Virus record (IMG/VR): IMGVR_UViG_3300025823_000010
Location: 1-22,393 of that record
Origin: a virus
Reading direction: 5' to 3' (one strand)
Length of the DNA: 22,393 nucleotides
Shown here piece by piece: positions 1 through 7,432 of this stretch (position 1 is its first letter; every line of letters starts with the position of its first letter). The notes beneath the pieces are model-generated. The model made no database searches. It was not told where the DNA came from and saw nothing but the letters and a program-made list of their open reading frames with translations. A program made the translations under genes and the position numbers.

Positions 1-410
1 TCATCAACAATGGCTGTTGCGGGAATATCCGCCCACCATGAAAAAATCAAAGCACCCGGCAAAGGTGCAGCCGCAACTGTATCGTAAATTTCAACAAATG
101 CTCTTTGTGGCACACTTGGTGACGATACCATCACCCCGCAACCACCAGAGGCTGCTACTTTCGCAGCGGCAGAAGGAATCATCCACCCTGCGTTTGTAGT
201 GTAATCACCGGCATTCGCCATTGTCAGTTCTGAAAATACCGGAGAACCTGAATCAATTGCTTTGGTTGGCCCGTTTGCTGGTTCTTCGTCAAATTTGAAC
301 CATGCAAACTCTGACGCAAACTCGCCTTCAGCAATTACTGCACCAGCACCCCCCGCCTTCTGCATGGCGGAGAAAGCATTCATTGCCCTGTATCGGTATG
401 AGTGGCTCAT
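1..410 (-). CDS. Hypothetical tail-region protein, cut by the left edge
   Basis: An open frame starts at ATG 410 (MSHSYRYRAMNAFSAMQ...) and stays open to the window edge, giving about 136 visible residues with no stop. AAGG lies 8 nt upstream of the ATG. The gene follows the 108-aa gene stop (421-423) by 10 nt, as expected for the next gene of the operon. The visible part is rich in Ala and Gly with short hydrophobic runs. It has no signal peptide or catalytic motif I recognise. By position it is probably a tail or receptor-binding accessory protein. The C-terminus is outside the window. I am fairly sure it is coding and do not know its function. Confidence 0.7.
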   Translation of the reverse strand, partial: MSHSYRYRAMNAFSAMQKAGGAGAVIAEGEFASEFAWFKFDEEPANGPTKAIDSGSPVFSELTMANAGDYTTNAGWMIPSAAAKVAASGGCGVMVSSPSVPQRAFVEIYDTVAAAPLPGALIFSWWADIPATAIVD

Positions 411-420
411 TTGTTATACC

Positions 421-747
421 TTATGCGTAGTATGAGATATTAGCGTAGGCAGTGGATGCGGCAACAGCTTCAATAAGCGATAGTTTGCTAAGGTCCCCCG
501 TGTATAAAAAACTGTTCCCGGCTGCCAGGAGCATACCACCTTCAGTGCCAGCGGCAGTCGCAGACGCAGCAGTCCCGTCATCACGCCAGGATATGTCATT
601 TCCGACAGCCTGTATAATGGCAACTCTTGCTCCAGCAGGAACAGATAATCCGGCATTTGCTGTCGATAAGTCATCTGTCTGCTGATACCCAAGTGGAGTG
701 ATATTGGCATCAGCAACATGTCTAAGTCCTAAAATCTGTTCCGTCAT
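421..747 (-). CDS. Small phage structural-region protein of unknown function
   Basis: A 108-aa protein with ATG at 747 and GAGG 8 nt upstream. The core reads VPAGARVAIIQAVG, then ISWRDDGT, then LLAAGNSFLYTGDLSKL, ending in a short beta-like strand ANISYY. I remember this pattern (arginine-aspartate-aspartate-glycine, then a YTGDLSK strand) from many small beta-sandwich proteins encoded beside tail genes of tailed phages, usually annotated only as hypothetical or structural. No signal peptide or membrane segment is visible. It begins 15 nt after the stop of the 115-aa gene, so it is probably co-translated with the tail genes. It is likely a minor virion component. The exact role is not known to me. 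Confidence 0.8.
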   Translation of the reverse strand: MTEQILGLRHVADANITPLGYQQTDDLSTANAGLSVPAGARVAIIQAVGNDISWRDDGTAASATAAGTEGGMLLAAGNSFLYTGDLSKLSLIEAVAASTAYANISYYA

Positions 748-762
748 CTCAAATTCCTCGTG

Positions 763-1110
763 TTAACTCCAGCCTGTTTCATCCCATTTTTTACCAACTA
801 CACCGGGAAGGTTCATGTATGAAAATTTCTGTAAATACTCGTCTTTCGCCTCATCATTAAAATCAGCCCATGACTGCTCGACCTTGTCACGCATCTGCGC
901 CTTTGACATACTCTCAGGGTCGATATCACGCACGATCTCATACAGCGTACCATCTTTCAGTTCCTGTATCTCTGAGGCCGTCATACCTGCGCCAGCAGGA
1001 ACCCTTGAAGGATCTCTCGATGCCGTCGAGTGCATGTGAGGTGGCACAGGGTAATAGAACGCGACACTGACAGCCTGTGGAGATAGTGCGATGATTTCTG
1101 CTTTAATCAT
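763..1110 (-). CDS. Hypothetical 115-aa tail-operon protein
   Basis: A 115-aa protein whose ATG (1110) overlaps the stop of the 284-aa gene by 4 nt (ATGA), which indicates translational coupling. The first 25 residues are hydrophobic and beta-like. The rest is charged and probably helical, with the stretches MTASEIQELKDGTLYEIVRD and KVEQSWADFNDEAKDEYLQK. The second half could form a helical bundle. No enzymatic motif is visible. By position it belongs with the receptor-binding tail genes and might be a small assembly factor or a minor tail protein. I do not recognise a named family. Confidence 0.75.
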   Translation of the reverse strand: MIKAEIIALSPQAVSVAFYYPVPPHMHSTASRDPSRVPAGAGMTASEIQELKDGTLYEIVRDIDPESMSKAQMRDKVEQSWADFNDEAKDEYLQKFSYMNLPGVVGKKWDETGWS

Positions 1111-1961
1111 GCTTCTGTGCCTCGGCTTGTAAAGTATGTCTGCAGCCTTGTTGCAATAGACAACAGCTGTGCATCAGTGAGTCCACCACCAAAGAACCAG
1201 GCTCCTATTCTGGCAGGAGCGTGAGCATAATCAGAGTAGCTTGATGCTCCAGTGGCCGCGCAACCTACTCCAGCACTAAATGACATCGGTTGCGATAATG
1301 CGGTTGATATCGATGGGGTAGAATCCTGTGTTGAGGAGCCTCCAGAATAGTTATGAATGAACCTTAAATCAGCTGCCCCCTGCCTGGTTACACCGAAGAA
1401 CCCTGTCGCCTTTGTTGGCAGACTCTCAAGTTCTGGTGATATGTCAGACGTGTTTTCGTTTCGCGCCCTTAACTGCTCCGCGTTACCTGCTCTTTGGTTG
1501 TATAAATCAGCACCAGTGTCGTAATCTACCCACCCTATGTGTATGAAATCCCCAACACCATCGTCTGTGGTTATATAAACTCCGAGCGAATTACTTGCCG
1601 TGTTAAAGTTCGCTCCTGATAAAGCGTTGAAGTTACTATCGACTGCATTGCCACTTGTCACAGCAAATCCTGAATTGTAGGAGAATGACGGGGTTCCTAT
1701 CCTCGATGCGTTATAAGCATTCTGCTTGATATTCTGTAGCATGTTGTCAAACGCATCTGTTGTGCTTGTAGTGGCCTCGCCGGCCACATGAAGTGAATCG
1801 AGCGCATTCCATGAATCGTCTGCCTTCAACCCGTTAATCAGGGTCTGTATATCGTCCTGCGTGGTGCTTTCCATACCGGTCGTTCTGCCAAAGTAAATAC
1901 TCCAGCTATCTATAGCACCGCCGGCGCCAAATCCGCACAGGTTTGTTACATTAAGCGTCAT
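1107..1961 (-). CDS. Tail protein with lectin/LamG-like fold (receptor-binding candidate)
   Basis: A 284-aa protein rich in Ser, Thr, Asn and Gly with alternating hydrophobic residues, as in beta-sandwich proteins. The C-terminal motif AWFFGGGLTDAQLLSIATRL followed by QTYFTSRG resembles the last strand and helix of concanavalin/LamG-like domains at the ends of phage tail proteins. There the phrase 'GxxLTDAQxxxLYxxxQTYL' is common. The ATG at 1961 lies inside the preceding gene's final codons (11 nt overlap). Its ribosome site is weak, so coupling is likely. The probable role is binding host surface glycan or supporting a fibre. The fold is inferred from pattern memory and was not modelled. 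Confidence 0.7.
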   Translation of the reverse strand: MTLNVTNLCGFGAGGAIDSWSIYFGRTTGMESTTQDDIQTLINGLKADDSWNALDSLHVAGEATTSTTDAFDNMLQNIKQNAYNASRIGTPSFSYNSGFAVTSGNAVDSNFNALSGANFNTASNSLGVYITTDDGVGDFIHIGWVDYDTGADLYNQRAGNAEQLRARNENTSDISPELESLPTKATGFFGVTRQGAADLRFIHNYSGGSSTQDSTPSISTALSQPMSFSAGVGCAATGASSYSDYAHAPARIGAWFFGGGLTDAQLLSIATRLQTYFTSRGTEA

Positions 1962-2871
1962 TTACGGTATCCGTCGTGTAGAAGAGTTTCACCCCGACCA
2001 AATATGCACTCACATCGAGTGTATCAGAACCATTGTTAGCATCCCTTGATATGTTGAAATAGACAATGTCACCATCCGCAGGTGAACCGTCAACAGTTAT
2101 CCCGGTCTTCTCTGCTGTAATATACAGGTCAGTCGTTGTGCCTCCTGAGTCTGTAGCAAACGCCGACGTTGTTGAGTATGTGGCCGCTATAGGGTCGTCA
2201 TTCGATACAGCAACAGCCTTCAGATTCCATATCACATTATAAGCAGTAGCCGCTGGATGAGCCCAGTAGACTTGAGCACTGATGTTACCGAGGTCCCATG
2301 AGTTCGGAAACGTCACCTGAAACTGTGCGTTCTCATCAGTGTCAGGGTCGAATGCCAGGGCATGGATGTCAGGTTTGCCTGCCGTCGTTTCTACCCTTGA
2401 GATCGCAGTACAGCCATTTGTAGCCGTTGGCAGCATTGCCGCGGATGGAACCCAGATCGTCTGCTTTCCTTCAGACTTTGCATGTACCGATCTGGTTATG
2501 ATGTACCCGTCGATCGCATCGTTGACCTGAACTGTGATGGACTCGTTCTGCTGCAGTTCGTAGTCACCGGTCGCCGCTACCCCATCCAGAGTATCAGACC
2601 CTTGAGTCTTTACAATGATAACCCCTGTGTCTGTGTTCTTTATAGTGACGATGAACTCTTCAGGGTCAGTACCACCACCCGGGACCGCGGTTGCCGTTGC
2701 AAGCAGGGTGACATTGTATGGCCCACTGGAGCACTCAAGGGTTGAGTTGTTCTCGGATATCAGGACCGATTTCGTTGTAGTGACCGCAACAACATCCTGG
2801 TTGAAATTGGCATCCAGTTCATTCCATGAAAGTTCGGAACCTTTGTTGTTGCGTGTTGTCTTTGTGGTCAT
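1951..2871 (-). CDS. Phage tail fibre-like protein
   Basis: A 306-aa protein. The N-terminus contains NKGSELSWNELDANFNQ, matching the 'KGSxLTxxELDANF' signature found at the start of many tail fibre proteins and thought to mount them on the tail. A beta-rich region follows to about residue 130. From KQTIWVPSAAMLPTATNG (about 136-153) to the end (LVGVKLFYTTDTVNDA) it matches a C-terminal domain I remember from many marine and enteric phages, with the successive motifs ALAFDPDTDENAQFQVTFP and YWAHPAA. Its ATG is 1 nt past the stop of the 292-aa gene (2873-2875). It is probably a trimeric fibre or receptor-binding accessory. A chaperone or enzymatic domain is not evident. Confidence 0.78.
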   Translation of the reverse strand: MTTKTTRNNKGSELSWNELDANFNQDVVAVTTTKSVLISENNSTLECSSGPYNVTLLATATAVPGGGTDPEEFIVTIKNTDTGVIIVKTQGSDTLDGVAATGDYELQQNESITVQVNDAIDGYIITRSVHAKSEGKQTIWVPSAAMLPTATNGCTAISRVETTAGKPDIHALAFDPDTDENAQFQVTFPNSWDLGNISAQVYWAHPAATAYNVIWNLKAVAVSNDDPIAATYSTTSAFATDSGGTTTDLYITAEKTGITVDGSPADGDIVYFNISRDANNGSDTLDVSAYLVGVKLFYTTDTVNDA

Positions 2872-2872
2872 A

Positions 2873-3751
2873 TCAATTGTCTACCAGAATTAAGTCGAAC
2901 CCTGCTGAAATATCCATATCAGCAGCGCCTGAAAGTGCCTGCATCTTTATAATAGCAGGGCCAGGAATCTTGAAATAGGGTTGATATTCATGGCGTATAT
3001 AACTGTTTCCAGTCGCTATCAACGCTTGAGTGTGCTTGTGAACAAAGTTAATCAGTTCAGTATTTGGTTCAGGGTTAACCAACAAACGAATATTCGCAAG
3101 ACCAGTCGTCCCACCCGCCTTGTTTGCTGAAGCATAATAGTGGGTCATGTACGCCGTCTGTGTCGATGGTATTCCACAAATAGCCATCTGTGTCTGACCC
3201 TTTCCTACGTTGATTTGAGCTGTTACAAGACCACCACCACCGATCGCTGTTGCTTTAATCGTCCCTACGTTTGAACTGGTTGCACCTTTCGTAAGAACTT
3301 TCATCCTGTGAATAATCACATACGAATTGACTGTAGGAACATTCGTAGTCCCGTTCATAGTTATTACTTCGCTGGTCTCTTTGCTGCCCCAATCAGTAAG
3401 ACCATAGACTTGTATAGTCCTTGCTCCAACGCCAGCAGGCGAGCCGTCATCGCTTGTGCTTGTTGATACTATATTGTGATTGACCGCACTTGTAGGTGCA
3501 TCCCATATAAGATTACCGCCCGTCTGCCCGTTGTCCCAAATGTCAGCAACCGCAGCACTTGCTATTACTGTATTCCTTCCGAACTTGCACACCCCGGAAT
3601 GACTCGGTACATTACCTGCAGACACTTCAAGCATGAAGTCAGTGTTCATATTTTCCTGTACCTGCTTATATAGATAAAACAACCAATCACGCCATATTAC
3701 CTCGAATTCATTAATCTCTCTAGGCGGCGGATTTAGTGGGATGTGGGACAT
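2873..3751 (-). CDS. Virion structural protein, tail or fibre component
   Basis: A 292-aa protein. Its first 35 residues (PLNPPPREINEFEVIWRDWL then FYLYKQVQ) form a proline-rich stretch plus an amphipathic helix, a pattern seen at the N-terminus of tail-attached proteins. The body begins SAGNVPSHSGVCKFGRN and ends PAIIKMQALSGAADMDISAG then FDLILVDN. I remember this combination as a conserved virion protein family in marine podoviruses and other phages. It also carries QINVGKGQTQMAICGIPSTQ. It starts directly after the 61-aa gene stop at 3755. The likely place is the tail tip or fibre assembly. The role is not established from sequence alone. Confidence 0.75.
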   Translation of the reverse strand: MSHIPLNPPPREINEFEVIWRDWLFYLYKQVQENMNTDFMLEVSAGNVPSHSGVCKFGRNTVIASAAVADIWDNGQTGGNLIWDAPTSAVNHNIVSTSTSDDGSPAGVGARTIQVYGLTDWGSKETSEVITMNGTTNVPTVNSYVIIHRMKVLTKGATSSNVGTIKATAIGGGGLVTAQINVGKGQTQMAICGIPSTQTAYMTHYYASANKAGGTTGLANIRLLVNPEPNTELINFVHKHTQALIATGNSYIRHEYQPYFKIPGPAIIKMQALSGAADMDISAGFDLILVDN

Positions 3752-3754
3752 ACT

Positions 3755-3940
3755 CTATTTCTTTGGCTGGAACAGCATCGACGATATTGACGGAGGCTGT
3801 GCCATTTTCAGCACGTCATCGGTCGATACATAATTGTCGTTCGTCGTCGGAAGTGGGACAATAGGCTTCTTCTCACCAAACAGAGTGCTCATGAGAGAGG
3901 TATTCGCCCGGTCGATTGCGTTATCCATGACGGTCTGCAT
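3755..3940 (-). CDS. Small hypothetical protein between ejection and tail genes
   Basis: A 61-aa ORF, MQTVMDNAIDRANTSLMSTL..., ending PPSISSMLFQPKK. The start is uncertain. ATG 3940 follows GAGG by only 3 nt; a second in-frame ATG at 3928 would give 57 aa. An in-frame TAG (3941-3943) lies directly before ATG 3940. Upstream of that TAG, the same frame is open for 14 codons from ATG 3985, just after the ejection gene stop. The gene sits between the largest ejection protein and the first tail protein, within a few nucleotides of both. No domain is recognised. Composition and tight spacing favour a real gene. Confidence 0.6.
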   Translation of the reverse strand: MQTVMDNAIDRANTSLMSTLFGEKKPIVPLPTTNDNYVSTDDVLKMAQPPSISSMLFQPKK

Positions 3941-3986
3941 CTACCTCGTCGCCGGTCTTCCAGGGTTGATCATAACCTGCATCATT

Positions 3987-6272
3987 CTACTCACTACCGG
4001 CACCCACAGCAGCCGGGGTTAAGAATGGGGTGACGCCTACAGGTCCAAGTTCGCGCAATGGGAAGTCAGCACCAGCTGCTGCACTTCCAGCCTTGAATGA
4101 ATTCCGTAGGCCTTGAAGTCCGCCACTCATCTCCATCGTTGACTTTGCGATGATAGCCCCCGGAACACCACCGGCCGCCCCGCCCATCATCGTTGCCATC
4201 TGGCTGAATGAGTCATTGACGTACTTTGCCGCCATGTGTGCGGACTTCGACTTGTTCTGCAGTTCAGGTTGAGCCCTGATAACGGCCCGTGCGAAGTTGC
4301 GGAAGGTCCCGATCTCATCAGGAGTGAACAGGGTAGTAAACAGAGTCCGCGACTTGTCGTTTGCGTCGGTGATGTTCGTCAAGAACTTCTGCCCGCTGAT
4401 GACGTCACGCTTCCCGGGGTCCGTCAGTTTCAGGAACGCTGCCTGCCTGATCGATGACCACTCCTGAGAGTCAGGCCCGAGTTCATCCTTCAGCCTCTGA
4501 GCGAGTTTCGCAGCGTTCTGCTTGCCGTGGATGCCATTGACCGACCAGAAGTAGTTGATCACCTGCTCGGGCGTTGGGTCGAACTCGACCATCGTCTGAA
4601 TAGCCTCGCCGGCGAAGTCCTTGCGCTTCTTGCCACCCTTCAGCCTGGTATCGTTCTGAGTGAACCGCTTCATGTATTCACTGTGAAGAGACCTTGCCTT
4701 CTTCAGTTGATCGATAACGGCCTGGTCGCCGTTGAACATCGACTGGTTTATAGCCCGGTCAATGTACTTGTCGAACTCGTTCTTGATCAGGGTGACCTGG
4801 CGCCGGTCGGTGTCATTCGTCGCGCTGTTGATATTCGCGGACAACTGCCTGCGCATCTGCTCGACACGGTTGATGTGTATCGGGCGTAGACCACCCTCCA
4901 TCTCATCGACGAACCTCTTGCGGTCCATGATCCACTTCAGTGTGTCATTGGTCGCCAGGTTCGCCTCGGTGACATCGAACATATTTATCTTGACGACGCG
5001 CTGTAGCCGGTTTATCAGATTTCTCTGCCCCTCGGGCTTGAGACTTGCGCGTCCGACCTGGTCATAGGCATCCTGACCTTCTTGTCGCAGCCTGCCGGCC
5101 CGGCTCTGGAGTCCTGTGGTGACGTCCTGTGCCATATCGTGCTGGTCGGAAATCATCCGATTCTGTCCGGCAAGGTCTGCCTGGACCTGGCCACGGGCCT
5201 GCATGATCTCCTCACCCTGACGGGCCTGGAAGCCCGGGTTTTCTGGCGTACCCATGCCCAGCTTACGTTGGGCGCCCGCCCCCTTTCCGCCCTCGCGGGC
5301 CTGCTCCTCGAAGTCCAGCTGCGGGCGGTCACCGCTGGCCTGCCCCTTTGTGTACGAGATCCCGAACCTGGATGTATCCTCACCGGCCTGCGTCATCGCG
5401 GCCATCGCTTCATCGTTATACCGGCGGATCAGGTCATCCGTCACGTGCATCGGGTTCATGCCCTGGTTCACGATCAGTTCATTCGTCCACAATGCCCTGA
5501 CTTCGTCCGTCAACTGACCCTTTGCAGCCCGCCAAGCTGGTCGCAGGGCGTTGATCAGGGACACGCTTAAGCCTTCAAACGCTGCGCCACCTGCCGAGGC
5601 AATGGCTACGTTGGTCTTGTCAATATTCGACGGAGAGACCCTCTCAGTGCCTCCTGTGGCCTGGTTCATCAGGTCCATGCCGGTCTCGGTGGCCGCACCC
5701 AGGACACCGGTCGTCAGCATCTTCGATCCGAGACCTACCGCCATAGACGCCCCGCGGCCTGCCGGGGTGAACGCTGCCACCTGGAACCCGGCCTTTGCGA
5801 AGTCGTTGACCGACCACCCGGGGGCGTTCATGTACCCGGTTTCGGCCCCGTAGGCGCTGCCATCGACGATGATATTACCCTGCTTGTCTTCAGCGAACTT
5901 CAGTTTCGGGTAATTCGAGTGCAGGGAATTCAGTTCCCGGCCCTTGTCGAAGGTCGAAACCTTTCCGAGTTGTGCAAGGGCGTAACTCATCGGCCCCTCA
6001 CCACCCGGGATGCTGAATTCAGGAAGGTCATACTCGGCCTTGCCCTCACCGGTTACCATGCTCCTCGCGCCCTGCCAGAACCCCTCTGGGGCATTGTCTC
6101 TGGACCTGGGCAGGCCGCCGGGGTCGAAGGTAGGCATACCCGCTGTCGCCCCCATGTCAGGCATAGCAGGACTTCCGTACTGAGAAAAGTCCGGTGCTCC
6201 TGAGTTCTCCGGCGGGCTCAATGTCGCCGGGGTCCCATAGGCGGAGAAGTCTAGCGGTTCTTGATTAGCCAT
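3987..6272 (-). CDS. Large ejection (internal virion) protein, 761 aa
   Basis: I take ATG 6272 (MANQEPLDFSAYG) as the start because AAGGA precedes it by 6 nt; an upstream in-frame ATG at 6371 would overlap the previous gene by about 120 nt. The N-terminus repeats a DFSxYGxPA motif (residues 8-16 and 28-36). YPKLKFAEDKQGN lies near 121-133. A small-residue hydrophobic region follows at about 160-200. The middle has FGISYTKGQASGD and a long helical, charged portion. The C-terminus is again Gly/Ala rich. Size, composition and position after the gp10-like gene match P22 gp16/gp20-type ejection proteins, which enter the periplasm and help DNA cross the envelope. No lysozyme or transglycosylase motif was seen. 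Confidence 0.75.
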   Translation of the reverse strand: MANQEPLDFSAYGTPATLSPPENSGAPDFSQYGSPAMPDMGATAGMPTFDPGGLPRSRDNAPEGFWQGARSMVTGEGKAEYDLPEFSIPGGEGPMSYALAQLGKVSTFDKGRELNSLHSNYPKLKFAEDKQGNIIVDGSAYGAETGYMNAPGWSVNDFAKAGFQVAAFTPAGRGASMAVGLGSKMLTTGVLGAATETGMDLMNQATGGTERVSPSNIDKTNVAIASAGGAAFEGLSVSLINALRPAWRAAKGQLTDEVRALWTNELIVNQGMNPMHVTDDLIRRYNDEAMAAMTQAGEDTSRFGISYTKGQASGDRPQLDFEEQAREGGKGAGAQRKLGMGTPENPGFQARQGEEIMQARGQVQADLAGQNRMISDQHDMAQDVTTGLQSRAGRLRQEGQDAYDQVGRASLKPEGQRNLINRLQRVVKINMFDVTEANLATNDTLKWIMDRKRFVDEMEGGLRPIHINRVEQMRRQLSANINSATNDTDRRQVTLIKNEFDKYIDRAINQSMFNGDQAVIDQLKKARSLHSEYMKRFTQNDTRLKGGKKRKDFAGEAIQTMVEFDPTPEQVINYFWSVNGIHGKQNAAKLAQRLKDELGPDSQEWSSIRQAAFLKLTDPGKRDVISGQKFLTNITDANDKSRTLFTTLFTPDEIGTFRNFARAVIRAQPELQNKSKSAHMAAKYVNDSFSQMATMMGGAAGGVPGAIIAKSTMEMSGGLQGLRNSFKAGSAAAGADFPLRELGPVGVTPFLTPAAVGAGSE

Positions 6273-7432
6273 TGCCCGTCCTTCGGGTTCACAAACAGCT
6301 GCCCTGGCATCAACTGATTCATCTGCTGTTGAGTGAACGGCCTTGCAACGATTGGATTGGCTGATTTCCACTGCCTGATGTACCGGTCAGCACCATCGAG
6401 ATTACCTCCATTCGCGTCCACAAACTGTTGATATTTCTCGTATATCTTCTCGTTACGATTCATCACTGCCTCACGCAGCAGGATGTAGTTATAAATCGCC
6501 TTCGGCTCGTTTGTGATGTCACCGACAAGGTTGATGGCAAAGGCGAGTTCCTTCTCCGAGGTCGGTCCCTTGAACCGCGCCAGTTCATCAAATGCCTGCT
6601 TGTTCATCAACCTGTTGAATTCCTGCGTGTCTGCCGGGTCAACATTAACCCCCAGTGACTTCAGCCACCGTTCCGATGCGTAACGTAGTGCCCCGGTGCG
6701 CCCAAGTTTCTGGTCAACACCTTCCTGTAGGAGGTACTTCATACGTTCGATGTCTACACGGGACTCCTGCGCGGTATCGACACCTTCGGAAACAGCCGCC
6801 TTGAATTCAAGGTCCGACTTCGCAAGTCCACCGCCCATTGCACCTGCGTAGGCGCTCTCCTGCTTGTTATCGATCTGTACCAGGGGTGTTTGTGGTCGTG
6901 GCTGGAATCCTTCAACCTGGCGCTGTTGTCCGTACTGATTCGACTGCATGAATGCCGGACCTTCCGGCCCAACAGCTGCCTGCGGCTGCCCCCACTTTGG
7001 GTCGCCGTAGATGTTGATTAAGGCGTCCGTTTCCATCTTCAACTGTTCCCGGGTCTTCCCGCCGAACTGCTGCTGGATCTGGTTGTCGTCCATCGTGTTG
7101 ATCTGCTGCTGCATCATCTGGGCCTTTTGCACCATCTGCTCCTGACCCTGTTTTGTTTGCTTGCCGAAGGCATCCAGCATCTTGTTTGCGGTCTCTGGAT
7201 TGACTGCCATCAACTGCTGCATCGCCTGCTGATTGCCAGATGCCGCGGCACCCATCAAGGGAAGTGCGGCGTTGGTCATGTTCACCTTTTGGGTAGTCTC
7301 AGCAGCGTCTGCCGATGCCTTTTGTGCCAAGGCCATCTTGCCGGCCTGGTTCAGGTAGGTATCCTGCAGGGAGTGTGTCAGGAGCGGTTCAGGTGCTCCA
7401 CTACCCCACCTCAATAGATCCATATTAGGCAT
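6251..7432 (-). CDS. Ejection (internal virion) protein, 393 aa
   Basis: The ATG at 7432 overlaps the preceding stop by 1 nt (TAATG), and the 3' end overlaps the next gene start by 22 nt. Residues 90-123 are rich in Gln, Met and Lys (QMVQKAQMMQQQINTMDD) and probably form a coiled coil. The C-terminal half has an ordered helical domain with KSLGVNVDPADTQEF and ARFKGPTSEKELAFAINLVG. The second motif recurs in phage internal virion proteins as I remember them. It is the second of three consecutive large genes after the gp10-like gene, the slot that P22 uses for gp7, gp20 and gp16. The likely function is release with the DNA during infection. The specific P22 equivalent is not assignable. Confidence 0.72.
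   Translation of the reverse strand: MPNMDLLRWGSGAPEPLLTHSLQDTYLNQAGKMALAQKASADAAETTQKVNMTNAALPLMGAAASGNQQAMQQLMAVNPETANKMLDAFGKQTKQGQEQMVQKAQMMQQQINTMDDNQIQQQFGGKTREQLKMETDALINIYGDPKWGQPQAAVGPEGPAFMQSNQYGQQRQVEGFQPRPQTPLVQIDNKQESAYAGAMGGGLAKSDLEFKAAVSEGVDTAQESRVDIERMKYLLQEGVDQKLGRTGALRYASERWLKSLGVNVDPADTQEFNRLMNKQAFDELARFKGPTSEKELAFAINLVGDITNEPKAIYNYILLREAVMNRNEKIYEKYQQFVDANGGNLDGADRYIRQWKSANPIVARPFTQQQMNQLMPGQLFVNPKDGQWLIKNR

Noticed and set aside
6273-6371. Upstream extension of the 761-aa ejection protein (33 residues starting at ATG 6371)
   Set aside because: It would overlap the 393-aa gene by about 120 nt; the internal ATG at 6272 has the AAGGA site and gives the DFSxYGxPA N-terminus.
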